Below, in pieces: positions 4,936 through 12,408 of a DNA stretch of 15,378 bases. The stretch is from an uncultured Alphaproteobacteria bacterium (GTDB lineage: Bacteria; Pseudomonadota; Alphaproteobacteria; Rs-D84), in the NCBI GenBank assembly GCA_937900435.1, contig CALCEG010000180.1, positions 1 through 15,378 of the forward strand, read 5' to 3'. Position numbers and translations under genes: made by a program. Under the pieces are notes generated by a model, which was not told where the DNA came from, ran no database searches, and worked only from the letters and a program-made list of their open reading frames with translations. Numbering within the stretch: position 1 is the stretch's first letter; each line of letters begins with the position of its first letter.

Positions 4936-5454
4936 ATGTACACTAAACAAGATTTATGTTCTATGGCGTTATTAAAACTAGGCGAAGAACCAATCCAATC
5001 ATTCCAAGACGACACAGTTTCTGCGAAAATATCGCGTACGTTGTTTGATTCTGTTATTGACACACTGATTGCGTTGCATCCATGGCATTTTGCCACATCA
5101 GAACTAACATTAACCAAAAATTCAGAAGGGACTTTTATTGTCCCGTCAAATATCTTGCGCATATTCAAGACCAGTGGAAAAATCATTGGCAATCAAATAT
5201 ATTCTGATTGCGATACGGTTTCCATTGTTGCGATTATGCGTACTGCGCCAGAAAGTTTCCCCAGTTATTTTGCATCATTATCTGCGACACGCTTGGCGAT
5301 GGAATTTTGTGTGCCATTACTGGGCGACCAAACATTGTTCAGAACATTGGCTGCATTGTATGAAACAGAATTACAGACAGCAAAATTTATCGACAGCACA
5401 ATATCTGTATCGACTGGACCGACAGATTTTTCTTTGATAAGCGCACGATTTTAA
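4936..5454 (+). CDS. Tail tubular protein A / head-to-tail adaptor (T7 gp11-like)
   Basis: A 172-aa protein expected to form the ring between portal and nozzle in a short-tailed virion. It starts with the family-typical YTKQDLCSMALLKLGEEPIQSF followed by a D-D-T-...-A stretch and LFDSVIDTLIALHPWHFA, the usual opening of this adaptor, where an early tryptophan-containing helix (HPWHFA) is well conserved. The rest contains the expected FPSYFASLSATRLAMEFC helix. Length is close to that of T7 gp11. The ribosome site lies in ACAAAAAAGGCT (4917-4928), identical to that of the hydrolase gene. The gp12-type gene begins 16 bases after the stop. Confidence 0.82.
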   Translation: MYTKQDLCSMALLKLGEEPIQSFQDDTVSAKISRTLFDSVIDTLIALHPWHFATSELTLTKNSEGTFIVPSNILRIFKTSGKIIGNQIYSDCDTVSIVAIMRTAPESFPSYFASLSATRLAMEFCVPLLGDQTLFRTLAALYETELQTAKFIDSTISVSTGPTDFSLISARF

Positions 5455-5470
5455 CCAAAGGAATAATTCA

Positions 5471-7186
5471 ATGGCAGAATTTATAAAAACACAAAATTCA
5501 TTTGCAAATGGCGAAGTCAGTCCAGAATTTTATGCAACAGACAACATAAATGGTTTGTCTTGCTTGGAAAATATGGATGTGTTATCGGGCGGTGGCCTTT
5601 CCAGACGTTCTGGTTTAATTTCTGTTGCGAAATTGCCGAAAAATTCGCGCATAATTTCATTTTCTGCATCAGACGACCAAGAATACATTATCGTGTTAAG
5701 CAATTATCGCATTGATATATACTTGAACAATGTTTATGTTCAGCGTTTAACGACCCCCTGGAACAGCAGCGCCGTCAACCATATTCAGTACGCGCAACGA
5801 TTTGACACGATGATATTTGTTCATTCTGATTTTACGCCGCAAATATTATCCAGATGTGAAACAGGTTTTGCATTAATGGAATTTAGTTTTGCGACCAATG
5901 CATCAGATTCTGGCATCAATGCCCCCTTTGTTCGTTTTGATGATTCATCGGATATAACGATAACGGTTGAAAGACATTCTACAGGGAACAATTTTGCAAC
6001 CTTTATTACGAACAAAGATTTTTGGACACCAGAAAATGTTTTTGGCATATTTTCATTATTGGGGTGTCAGTGGACGATATCAGAATACGTTGATTCAAAA
6101 CATGTTGTTGCAATGACAAATGGAATTTTTTCATTGCCGACAACACCTGTTTCTGATTGGTCTGAAATCGCTTTCAGCAACAGGCGCGGTTGGCCACGCA
6201 GTATAACCTTTCACCAAGACAGACTTGTCTTTGGTGGCTCGCGAAGTTGGCCTGGTGGCTTATGGTTATCTCAGGTTGGTCGGCACAATAATTTTAACAC
6301 AGGCACAGGTCTTGATGACGAAGCGATTTTCATATCATTGCAATCGCAGCAACGTCAGCAAATTTGTACGGTTGTCAGTGCCGACAATTTACAGATATTA
6401 ACAACGGTTGGTGAATGGGCGGTATTCAGCAAGCCACTAACACCATCATCGGTTGATGTAAAACAGCATACATCTGTTGGTTCGTATTCTGCATACTATC
6501 TGCCAGCACAAAAGATAGAAGGTTCAACAGTATTTGTTGCTGGTAATGGTTGCGACATTCGCGAATTAAGTCTGGACGATTTATCCGAAAAATATAATGC
6601 AACAGATTTATGCGCGTTATCAAAGCACTTGATGGTTATTCCTGTTGATATTGCATATAATGCGTCATTGCGCAGATTATATGTCGTCAGGGCAGATGGT
6701 GTGATGTCGGTACTAAATCATAACAGTTCGCTGGGAATATCCGCGTGGGGCACATATAAAACGACTGGTCAATTTTTGTCTGTTTGTGTTTCAGGCGACA
6801 CGACTTATGTTGTTGTTCGGCGCGATTCCAATGATTACCTAGAATACTTTGATTCCGCTGCATTACAAGACGCCGCCACATACGATTTTTCTTTTGTGGC
6901 ATCTGGATTACCGATACGCGCATCTGGGCATAACGTTTCGCGTATTAAATTAAGAAAAATAACAGCAAGGGTTCTGGAAACAAAAAGTATAAAGATAAAC
7001 AATCATAATATTTCATTGCCGAATGATATCTATGCGAATGATTCCCCGGGATTCAATGGCGATGTATCTGTTAATTTGCTGGGCAATTTTCGTGAAACGA
7101 TAACGCCATCGTGGACGATTCATGGCACAGAACCATATCCAATAACAGTATTATCAATCAGTCTGTACGGCTGGTATACGGTATAA
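5471..7186 (+). CDS. Tail nozzle protein (tail tubular protein B, gp12-like)
   Basis: A 571-aa beta-rich protein expected to form the tail tube of the podovirus. The N-terminus (FIKTQNSFANGEVSPEF) and the following LENMDVLSGGGLSRRSG match the usual start of this nozzle family, in which a Phe-x-x-Gly-Glu-x-Ser-Pro motif and an Arg-Arg-Ser-Gly motif recur. A central block RGWPRSITFHQDRLVFGGS followed by WLSQVGRHNNF is also typical. At 571 aa it is shorter than T7 gp12, which has just under 800. The ribosome site AACCAAAGGA (5453-5462) overlaps the previous stop codon. The frame is fully open. No tail fibre or spike gene follows, so receptor binding is unaccounted for in this window. Confidence 0.8.
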   Translation: MAEFIKTQNSFANGEVSPEFYATDNINGLSCLENMDVLSGGGLSRRSGLISVAKLPKNSRIISFSASDDQEYIIVLSNYRIDIYLNNVYVQRLTTPWNSSAVNHIQYAQRFDTMIFVHSDFTPQILSRCETGFALMEFSFATNASDSGINAPFVRFDDSSDITITVERHSTGNNFATFITNKDFWTPENVFGIFSLLGCQWTISEYVDSKHVVAMTNGIFSLPTTPVSDWSEIAFSNRRGWPRSITFHQDRLVFGGSRSWPGGLWLSQVGRHNNFNTGTGLDDEAIFISLQSQQRQQICTVVSADNLQILTTVGEWAVFSKPLTPSSVDVKQHTSVGSYSAYYLPAQKIEGSTVFVAGNGCDIRELSLDDLSEKYNATDLCALSKHLMVIPVDIAYNASLRRLYVVRADGVMSVLNHNSSLGISAWGTYKTTGQFLSVCVSGDTTYVVVRRDSNDYLEYFDSAALQDAATYDFSFVASGLPIRASGHNVSRIKLRKITARVLETKSIKINNHNISLPNDIYANDSPGFNGDVSVNLLGNFRETITPSWTIHGTEPYPITVLSISLYGWYTV

Positions 7187-7208
7187 CAATAAAACAAGAG
7201 GTATAAAT

Positions 7209-7556
7209 ATGGGACAACTTGTATCTGATATAACAGAAGTTTTGGATTACAAAGAATCCAAGAAAGATGCACAAAAACAACGTCAAGAAATATTATCGCA
7301 AATGTCAGCAGATAAAGTCGAAAAAAATAATCTTATAAAAAAAGCCTTGGCAACCCAGCGTGCCAAATATGGGGCCAGTGGACGTTCTGCGAACGGTATT
7401 ACCGAAGGCGCGGTATTAAAACGTTTGCGCGATGAAACTGCGGCACCGTATGATGAAAAGCATAATCAAAACATCGCAAAACTAAAAAGCACAAATGCAA
7501 AAAAAAGCAATCTATTAAAATCGATATTGTCCAGATTTGACGATATAGTTGGTTAA
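7209..7556 (+). CDS. Small internal-virion-like coiled-coil protein
   Basis: A 115-aa protein, strongly helical and lysine/glutamine rich (KESKKDAQKQRQEILSQM...) with a central conserved-looking part, LATQRAKYGASGRSANG followed by a Glu-Ala-rich helix (EGAVLKRLRDETAAPY). Proteins with this ATQRAKYGASG pattern sit between the nozzle gene and the terminase in related phage clusters and are often listed as virion or internal core proteins, roughly where T7 has gp14. No enzymatic motif or membrane span is visible. The start has AGAGG (7197-7201) upstream. The terminase ATPase half begins 15 bases after the stop. T7's larger internal proteins (gp15, gp16) have no counterpart here. Confidence 0.55.
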   Translation: MGQLVSDITEVLDYKESKKDAQKQRQEILSQMSADKVEKNNLIKKALATQRAKYGASGRSANGITEGAVLKRLRDETAAPYDEKHNQNIAKLKSTNAKKSNLLKSILSRFDDIVG

Positions 7557-7571
7557 TAATCAGCGCCCACA

Positions 7572-8168
7572 ATGATAAAAGTTTTTTATGAATTTTTAGA
7601 TGCGTGGAATCAAGTTCTGGGTTTTTCGACCCCTGTGCATCACCGCAGAATTATTGAATTTCTGTTTTCGGTATTATACTCGTCGCCACATCGTGGGTTG
7701 TTGATGGCGTTTCGACATTCTGGCAAGTCGACAGTGGTTGGTATTTTTGTTGCGTGTGTTTTATATTTACGTCCCCAGACCAGAATATTGATTTTGTCTG
7801 CGGAATCGGGGTTGTCATCGCGAATGGTATCACACATACGCGATATTTTGGAAAATCATCCATGGTGTTCAGATTTGATACCGACTAATCGGCGTGAATG
7901 GTCCAGCGGTCGCATAACCGTTAATCGTCCATCAGGTATTCGTGAACCGTCTGTAATATGTCAAGGAATCCATGGAAATATCACTGGTATGCGTGCAGAT
8001 TTAATCATTTGTGATGACATCGAAGTTCCAAACACTTCAAACACGCCCCAGAAACGTGAAGTTCTGCGTGAACGTCTGCGCGAACTGGATTTTATTCTGT
8101 CGCCAAATGGTGCGATTATTTATATTGGCACACCGCATACACAGGATACGATTTATCGAACAGATTAA
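7572..8168 (+). CDS. Terminase large subunit, N-terminal ATPase half (split gene)
   Basis: The first half of the DNA-packaging motor. It contains the ATPase core: Walker A-type AFRHSGKST (residues 46-54), the GNITGMRAD segment, Walker B LIICDDIE (144-151) and the coupling motif IGTPHT (185-190). The frame then stops at residue 198 (TAA 8166-8168), just where an intact TerL would enter the linker to its nuclease domain. That nuclease is found in the same orientation at about 11517-12365, after a 3.3-kb stretch on the other strand. The stop codon overlaps the stop of the opposite 212-aa gene, so the junction sits at or next to this point. No strong ribosome site precedes 7572. The ATPase motifs are undamaged. 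It may be a relic of an interrupted gene or a working half-protein. Confidence 0.85.
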   Translation: MIKVFYEFLDAWNQVLGFSTPVHHRRIIEFLFSVLYSSPHRGLLMAFRHSGKSTVVGIFVACVLYLRPQTRILILSAESGLSSRMVSHIRDILENHPWCSDLIPTNRREWSSGRITVNRPSGIREPSVICQGIHGNITGMRADLIICDDIEVPNTSNTPQKREVLRERLRELDFILSPNGAIIYIGTPHTQDTIYRTD

Positions 8169-8803
8169 TTCAAAGAACTGGTAAATGTACGCAGTCTTTC
8201 CAACAGTTCTGTCCCAGCACCTCCGAACAATGGCAGATATGTTTCATATTCTGGCATATCGGCCTGGACTTGGGCGCGAATACGGTCTGTCAACGGTGTG
8301 TTTACCACTTCTGTTGCGATGTTCCAGAATTTATATGCGTTATATATTTTGATAATATGTTCGAATTTTTGTATTAACAACGGACGTTGTGTCAGTGCGG
8401 CACGAATTGCAACGGGCCATTCGTTGCCAAAGTTTTTAACGATATCTAAATTCGTAAATTTATCCAATCCTGCCTGGTCTGGTGTAAATTTCAAGATACC
8501 GTTTTCCAGTTCTTGCCATTGATTGTGGGTTAATAATATAGACGAAATAGATTCCATCATTTGTCCCCCGTATGGCAATAATTCAGGTTCAATAGAATCC
8601 ATTTCTGTTTTACCGCTGCGCAGATTTTCGATATGTTGCACCAACGTTTTTCCGGTTGGCATATTGCGTAATTCGTTCAAGACGTCATCAGTTGCTTCAT
8701 TAACGAACACAGGATTAACCGCCGCCCATCCGCCAATAATCACATGTTCTTGGCGATACAAGTTCAACAATTTTAATGCAATTACATTTGCTTTTGTATT
8801 CAT
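8165..8803 (-). CDS. Unrecognised 212-aa protein
   Basis: I do not recognise this protein. It is soluble in appearance, mainly helical, with no membrane span, signal peptide or known catalytic motif. Noticeable segments are EHVIIGGWAAVNPVF near the start, NEWPVAIRAALTQRPLLIQKF in the middle and a Gly-rich patch, PLFGGAGTELLERL, near the end. The start codon follows a clear AAGGAGAG site (minus strand, about 8810-8817) and lies 38 bases after the two-HTH regulator, so the two form an operon. Its stop overlaps that of the terminase ATPase half on the + strand and no terminator lies between them. A partner of the regulator (effector, antirepressor or toxin-like product) is conceivable but unsupported. 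Confidence 0.6.
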   Translation of the reverse strand: MNTKANVIALKLLNLYRQEHVIIGGWAAVNPVFVNEATDDVLNELRNMPTGKTLVQHIENLRSGKTEMDSIEPELLPYGGQMMESISSILLTHNQWQELENGILKFTPDQAGLDKFTNLDIVKNFGNEWPVAIRAALTQRPLLIQKFEHIIKIYNAYKFWNIATEVVNTPLTDRIRAQVQADMPEYETYLPLFGGAGTELLERLRTFTSSLN

Positions 8804-8841
8804 TCGGCTCTCTCCTTGTGTTGTGTGAATGTTATTGATTT

Positions 8842-9849
8842 TTATTCCATAACAATCATAACCACCTTGTGCATAGTCTGTGCAGTAATTTTTTCATCAG
8901 GCGAAGTTAATTGTCCATAAATTTTGCCTTTTGAATCTTGGCGTACAACTGCGATTTGTGCATTTACGGTTGTCTCTGAATCCAGACCATCGAAATCTGT
9001 GTCAATAAAGATTGCCATATCACCAACTTGTGCGGTTGTTGTTGCATCAGCAAACAAGTACGAATTTTCCGGGATAATACCACCCAATCTTTTTACGTTT
9101 GGTTTAACGGCATAGATACCCTGTTTGCCTTCCAGATTCATTGGCGCAACAATCATCGTTTTGTCAGATTTTTTCAGCGCGATAACCTTGGCCACAGGTG
9201 TACCGAATACAGGTACTAATTTTTTTCGTGCGCTGTCATACAATTTTGCGCCATACAGATTCCCATGCATATTAATCCCAGACATTGGATTCCCCGGCAC
9301 CAGCACAGATTTCACGCGTTCTTTTACTTTATTGATATGTTTTGCCAATTCGCCAGATTTGTACAAGTCTGCGATTTTATCGAACATTTCTTCGACATTC
9401 AGCGCAAAAGATTGTGCCAACGGTTCAATTTCTGTTTTATAGATTTCACGTTGACCGACTTCGATTTTATGGTACACCGACAGTGTCATACCGGCATCTT
9501 TTGCAGCCTGGGCGATGGTTTTTCCGGTTTGCTGGCGGATTTTGCGCAGACCGCTGCCAAAAATTTTCAAACCACTGTTTTCATTGTCGTTTAATCTGCG
9601 TTTAATTTCGTTTTGCCATTGGTCAGCGACATCGTCAGATTCCTTGATAAAAATATCAGACAATTTACAGCCTAAAATATTACAGATATTCAGCAATTGT
9701 TTTTGGTTTAATCTGCGAACCCCTTTTTCGATTTTTGACACCGCAGACAAAGACAATCCTGTTTTACGCGCCAGTTCTGTCATTTTCATACCGGTTGCTA
9801 AACGAATGTTTCTGATATTATTTGGAAAGATGATTTCTTCTTGTGCCAT
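8842..9849 (-). CDS. Two-HTH transcriptional regulator with a C-terminal S24-like domain
   Basis: A 335-aa DNA-binding regulator. Two XRE/Cro-type helix-turn-helix domains are visible: one at residues 12-68 (NIRNIRLATGMKMTELARKT, then SAVSKIEKG) and one at 99-157 (GLRKIRQQTGKTIAQAAKD, then SVYHKIEVGQR). A basic linker leads to a C-terminal domain (about 211-335) whose GIIPENSYLFADATTTAQVGD resembles the sheet region of S24/LexA-type repressors. The usual Ser-Met-x-Pro nucleophile motif is not evident, so self-cleavage is doubtful. The gene has AGGAG upstream (minus strand, 9857-9861) and a promoter overlapping a palindrome, as expected of an autorepressor. The 212-aa gene follows in the same operon. 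It could be a phage-type repressor or a host regulator carried with dnaB. Confidence 0.75.
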   Translation of the reverse strand: MAQEEIIFPNNIRNIRLATGMKMTELARKTGLSLSAVSKIEKGVRRLNQKQLLNICNILGCKLSDIFIKESDDVADQWQNEIKRRLNDNENSGLKIFGSGLRKIRQQTGKTIAQAAKDAGMTLSVYHKIEVGQREIYKTEIEPLAQSFALNVEEMFDKIADLYKSGELAKHINKVKERVKSVLVPGNPMSGINMHGNLYGAKLYDSARKKLVPVFGTPVAKVIALKKSDKTMIVAPMNLEGKQGIYAVKPNVKRLGGIIPENSYLFADATTTAQVGDMAIFIDTDFDGLDSETTVNAQIAVVRQDSKGKIYGQLTSPDEKITAQTMHKVVMIVME

Positions 9850-9866
9850 GGCAAAACTCCTGACTT

Positions 9867-9898
9867 ATTATGTAATTACTTGACAAAATAATAGTCAA
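9867..9898 (-). promoter_or_regulatory. Promoter and palindromic operator of the two-HTH regulator
   Basis: On the minus strand TTGACT (9898-9893) is a good -35, followed by -10-like sequence (TACATA at 9874-9869 or CATAAT at 9872-9867). TTGAC (9880-9884) and GTCAA (9894-9898) form a perfect inverted repeat around 9 bases that covers the -35, the classic place for an autorepressor to block polymerase. Confidence 0.5.
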
Positions 9899-9925
9899 AA
9901 ATAAAAGCCAGTGCAAGTAAAATAA

Positions 9926-11497
9926 TTACAATGGCAAATCATCGGGAATCGCATCTGCATCGATTGCGGTCGGCATTGCATCAGACATATTGTTCAACTG
10001 GGACGCAGAAATTGTTGGTGCAGGCTGTGCAAATTCGTTTTCGTCCATTGTTTCAAATTCTGGTAGGTTATCGAATAAACTGTAGTCGCCAAAGAAGGCA
10101 GTGCGCACAGTTTCTGGTCGCCCATGTCGGTTTTTGCCGATGATAATATCGGCCTTTCCACGCGCGCGTTCCAGTCTTTTTTGCCATGATTCAACCATTG
10201 TACTGTTTGTTGTGTTCGACAGTCTTTCAGATGGGTCGCGATTTTGCAGATAGTATTCTTCGCGGTATGTAAACATAACGATGTCGGCGTCTTGTTCAAT
10301 AGACCCAGATTCGCGCAAGTCCGACAGCATTGGTCGTTTATCATCGCGCGATTCCACACTACGCGACAACTGGGACAGCGCAATAACAGGAACATCTAAT
10401 TCCTTGGCCAGCATTTTCAGACCACGCGTAATTTCAGAAATTTCTTGTACGCGGTTATCGCTGTGCTTTCCCCCTGGGGACGTCATCAACTGCAGATAGT
10501 CAATAACAATCAGTGCGATACCGCCATGTTTTCGGGCCAATCGTCGTGCGCGTGTTCGCATCATTGGTACTGACATACCAGGTGTATCGTCAATAAACAG
10601 TGGCACTTTACCGATTGCGGCAGAATATTGGGACATTTTCAAGAAATCTTCGTCTGTCAGTGTACCTTCGCGCATTGCGGTCGCTGGTATTTTCGACTGC
10701 GATGACAGCACGCGCGCCGCCAACTGCGACGCGGACATTTCCAAACTAAAGAACACAACTGCGCCCTTGTAATTTTTATTTGCGCGTCCGTACGCAATAG
10801 CGTTTGCGGCATTAAAGGCGACATTCATTGCCAGCGTTGTTTTTCCCATCGCTGGTCGTCCCGCGATAATAATCAGGTCAGAATGATGCAAACCGCTAAT
10901 CGATTTGTCCAGTGCGTTTAATCCAGTGGTCAGCCCAGATAACTGTCCGTCCGCCTTGTATGCGATTTCCGCTTCAGCCAATGCGGATTGCAGCGCGGTT
11001 GAAATAGACGTTATTTCACGTTCAGACGACCCAGCGGTTGCCATATCGAACAGTTTTTGTTCTGCGATTTCGATTTGTCTTGCAACAGGTGTATCTATAT
11101 CTTCGACAAACGCCTTGTCTGTAATATCTTGCCCCAGTGCGATTAAGTCGCGCCGTAATGCGTGTTCATACACGATACGTCCGTATTGTTCTACATTAAC
11201 GACAGTTGCACCTGCGCTGGCCAGTTTACTAAGGTAATCGATTCCGCCGACACTTTCCAAGACCCCCTGTTGGTCCAGATAATTTTTCGCAGTGATTACA
11301 TCAAACGGTATACCTGCGGCGAATTGTTTTTCTGCCAGTTTAAAAATTTCTTGGTGTGCAGGGTGATAAAAATGTTTTGCGTTCAGGAATTCACCCACAC
11401 GTTCCAGCGCGCGATTGTCCATCAATACAGCAGCCAGAACAGCCATTTCGGCTTCCAGGTTTGTTGGTAACGTTTTTGGGGTAAAATCCATGTCCAT
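9926..11497 (-). CDS. dnaB: Replicative DNA helicase DnaB
   Basis: The hexameric helicase that unwinds DNA at the replication fork. All parts are present over 523 aa: the N-terminal domain starting at TNLEAEMAVLAAVLMD, the linker, Walker A GRPAMGKTT (213-221), Walker B LIVIDYLQLM (329-338), the QLSRSVESRDDKRP loop region, SDLRESGSIEQDADIV (392-407) and the arginine-finger segment KNRHGRPE (455-462). An acidic tail of about 45 residues follows. Its length and completeness look like a bacterial housekeeping DnaB more than a reduced phage helicase, but I cannot exclude a phage origin. The ribosome site AAAGGA lies at 11510-11505. Only about 20 bases separate the start from sequence that reads as the terminase nuclease half, so any promoter must lie inside or next to that gene. 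Confidence 0.93.
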   Translation of the reverse strand: MDMDFTPKTLPTNLEAEMAVLAAVLMDNRALERVGEFLNAKHFYHPAHQEIFKLAEKQFAAGIPFDVITAKNYLDQQGVLESVGGIDYLSKLASAGATVVNVEQYGRIVYEHALRRDLIALGQDITDKAFVEDIDTPVARQIEIAEQKLFDMATAGSSEREITSISTALQSALAEAEIAYKADGQLSGLTTGLNALDKSISGLHHSDLIIIAGRPAMGKTTLAMNVAFNAANAIAYGRANKNYKGAVVFFSLEMSASQLAARVLSSQSKIPATAMREGTLTDEDFLKMSQYSAAIGKVPLFIDDTPGMSVPMMRTRARRLARKHGGIALIVIDYLQLMTSPGGKHSDNRVQEISEITRGLKMLAKELDVPVIALSQLSRSVESRDDKRPMLSDLRESGSIEQDADIVMFTYREEYYLQNRDPSERLSNTTNSTMVESWQKRLERARGKADIIIGKNRHGRPETVRTAFFGDYSLFDNLPEFETMDENEFAQPAPTISASQLNNMSDAMPTAIDADAIPDDLPL

Positions 11498-11516
11498 ATC
11501 AAAATCCTTTACTTCT

Positions 11517-12365
11517 ATGCCAATGGTATATGAAAAAAATGCTTTTTCAATTCCTTTTTTACGCGGCTACAAAATATTAAAGATACCGATAGTAAATTCG
11601 TCTGGGGAATCTGCGTGGCCCGAATTATTTTCATTGGAAAAGATACGCGAATTACAAGACACCGTTGGTGCACGTCATTTTTCTGCCCAGATGATGCTAG
11701 AATTTATTTCCCCTGACAGGGTACGTCTTGATCCTGGGGAATTGCGGTTTTATGACAGTGAATTTGATGTTCGTACCGCCAAATTATGTGATTGTTTAAT
11801 AACAGGCTATTGTTTGTATTGGGATCCATCAACTGGTCGCCGCAATCGGGACAGCAGTGCCTGTGTACTGTTGTATCGCGATGATAAATCGCACCGACTG
11901 TTTATTCACGACATTTTGTACTTGCGTGTTTCTGATGGTGAACAATTTCCGTTATCAAACCAGTGCGAACAAGTTTTGGACTTTATGCGTGTGCGCCGAA
12001 TAAACCGTATCACGATTGAAACCAACGGCATTGGTGGTGGCTTGCCAGAAATCTTACGCGGTTGTGCATCAAAGCGCGGTGCAAACATATATGTTGCTGG
12101 CGTACAAAACAGCAAATCAAAGTCAGACAGAATTTTATCTGCGATTGAACCGGTCTTGTCCACAGGCCACCTGTATGCGCACATTCGCGTACAACAGACC
12201 CCCTTTATATCAGAAATGTTGGATTGGACCCCAATGGGGCAGGGTGGCTATCACGATGACGGGCTGGACGCAGTATCGGGGGCTATTACTCAACAGCCAA
12301 CGATTGTTCGCCCATTGGGGGCGCATATTCATACTTTCACAGCAAACACAGATTTCAAGATATAG
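11517..12365 (+). CDS. Terminase large subunit, C-terminal nuclease half (split gene)
   Basis: The second half of the packaging motor. Counting from the ATG at 11517 it is 282 aa. It begins close to where the linker of this family would continue (PFLRGYKILKIPIVNSSG, then SAWPELFS and FSAQMML) and then has an RNase H-type nuclease: DPSTGRRNRD (first Asp at 103), TIETNGIGGGLPEIL (Glu 168) and GYHDDGLDAV (Asp 247/248/251). All expected metal-binding acids are in place. With the ATPase half (198 aa) the total is about 480, the normal size for the family, so little or nothing was lost at the break. The frame is open further upstream across the dnaB start, with alternatives such as ATG 11490 after TTTTTGGGG. 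No good ribosome site precedes 11517. A possible -10, TAAAAT, lies at 11482-11487. Confidence 0.8.
   Translation: MPMVYEKNAFSIPFLRGYKILKIPIVNSSGESAWPELFSLEKIRELQDTVGARHFSAQMMLEFISPDRVRLDPGELRFYDSEFDVRTAKLCDCLITGYCLYWDPSTGRRNRDSSACVLLYRDDKSHRLFIHDILYLRVSDGEQFPLSNQCEQVLDFMRVRRINRITIETNGIGGGLPEILRGCASKRGANIYVAGVQNSKSKSDRILSAIEPVLSTGHLYAHIRVQQTPFISEMLDWTPMGQGGYHDDGLDAVSGAITQQPTIVRPLGAHIHTFTANTDFKI
11523..11550 (-). promoter_or_regulatory. Possible dnaB promoter inside the terminase nuclease half
   Basis: On the minus strand TTGAAA (11550-11545) and TACCAT (11528-11523) are separated by 16 bases, giving a start near 11516 and a short leader before dnaB. The match is moderate. If real, the sequence antisense to the first codons of the nuclease half came in with dnaB, and the true terminase sequence resumes near 11553. 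Confidence 0.3.
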
Positions 12366-12408
12366 CCCATCGGCTATTATCGACAACAAAACAAAAGGAG
12401 AACTTAAA

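Noticed and set aside
11415..11516. Longer N-terminus for the terminase nuclease half
   Set aside because: These codons are antisense to the first residues of dnaB and have no similarity to terminase linkers; the recognisable family sequence starts at about 11550.
8160..11520. Terminal repeats marking the dnaB-containing segment as a transposon or excisable element
   Set aside because: Comparing the two ends gave nothing longer than TCAAA, and the segment contains no transposase, integrase or resolvase.
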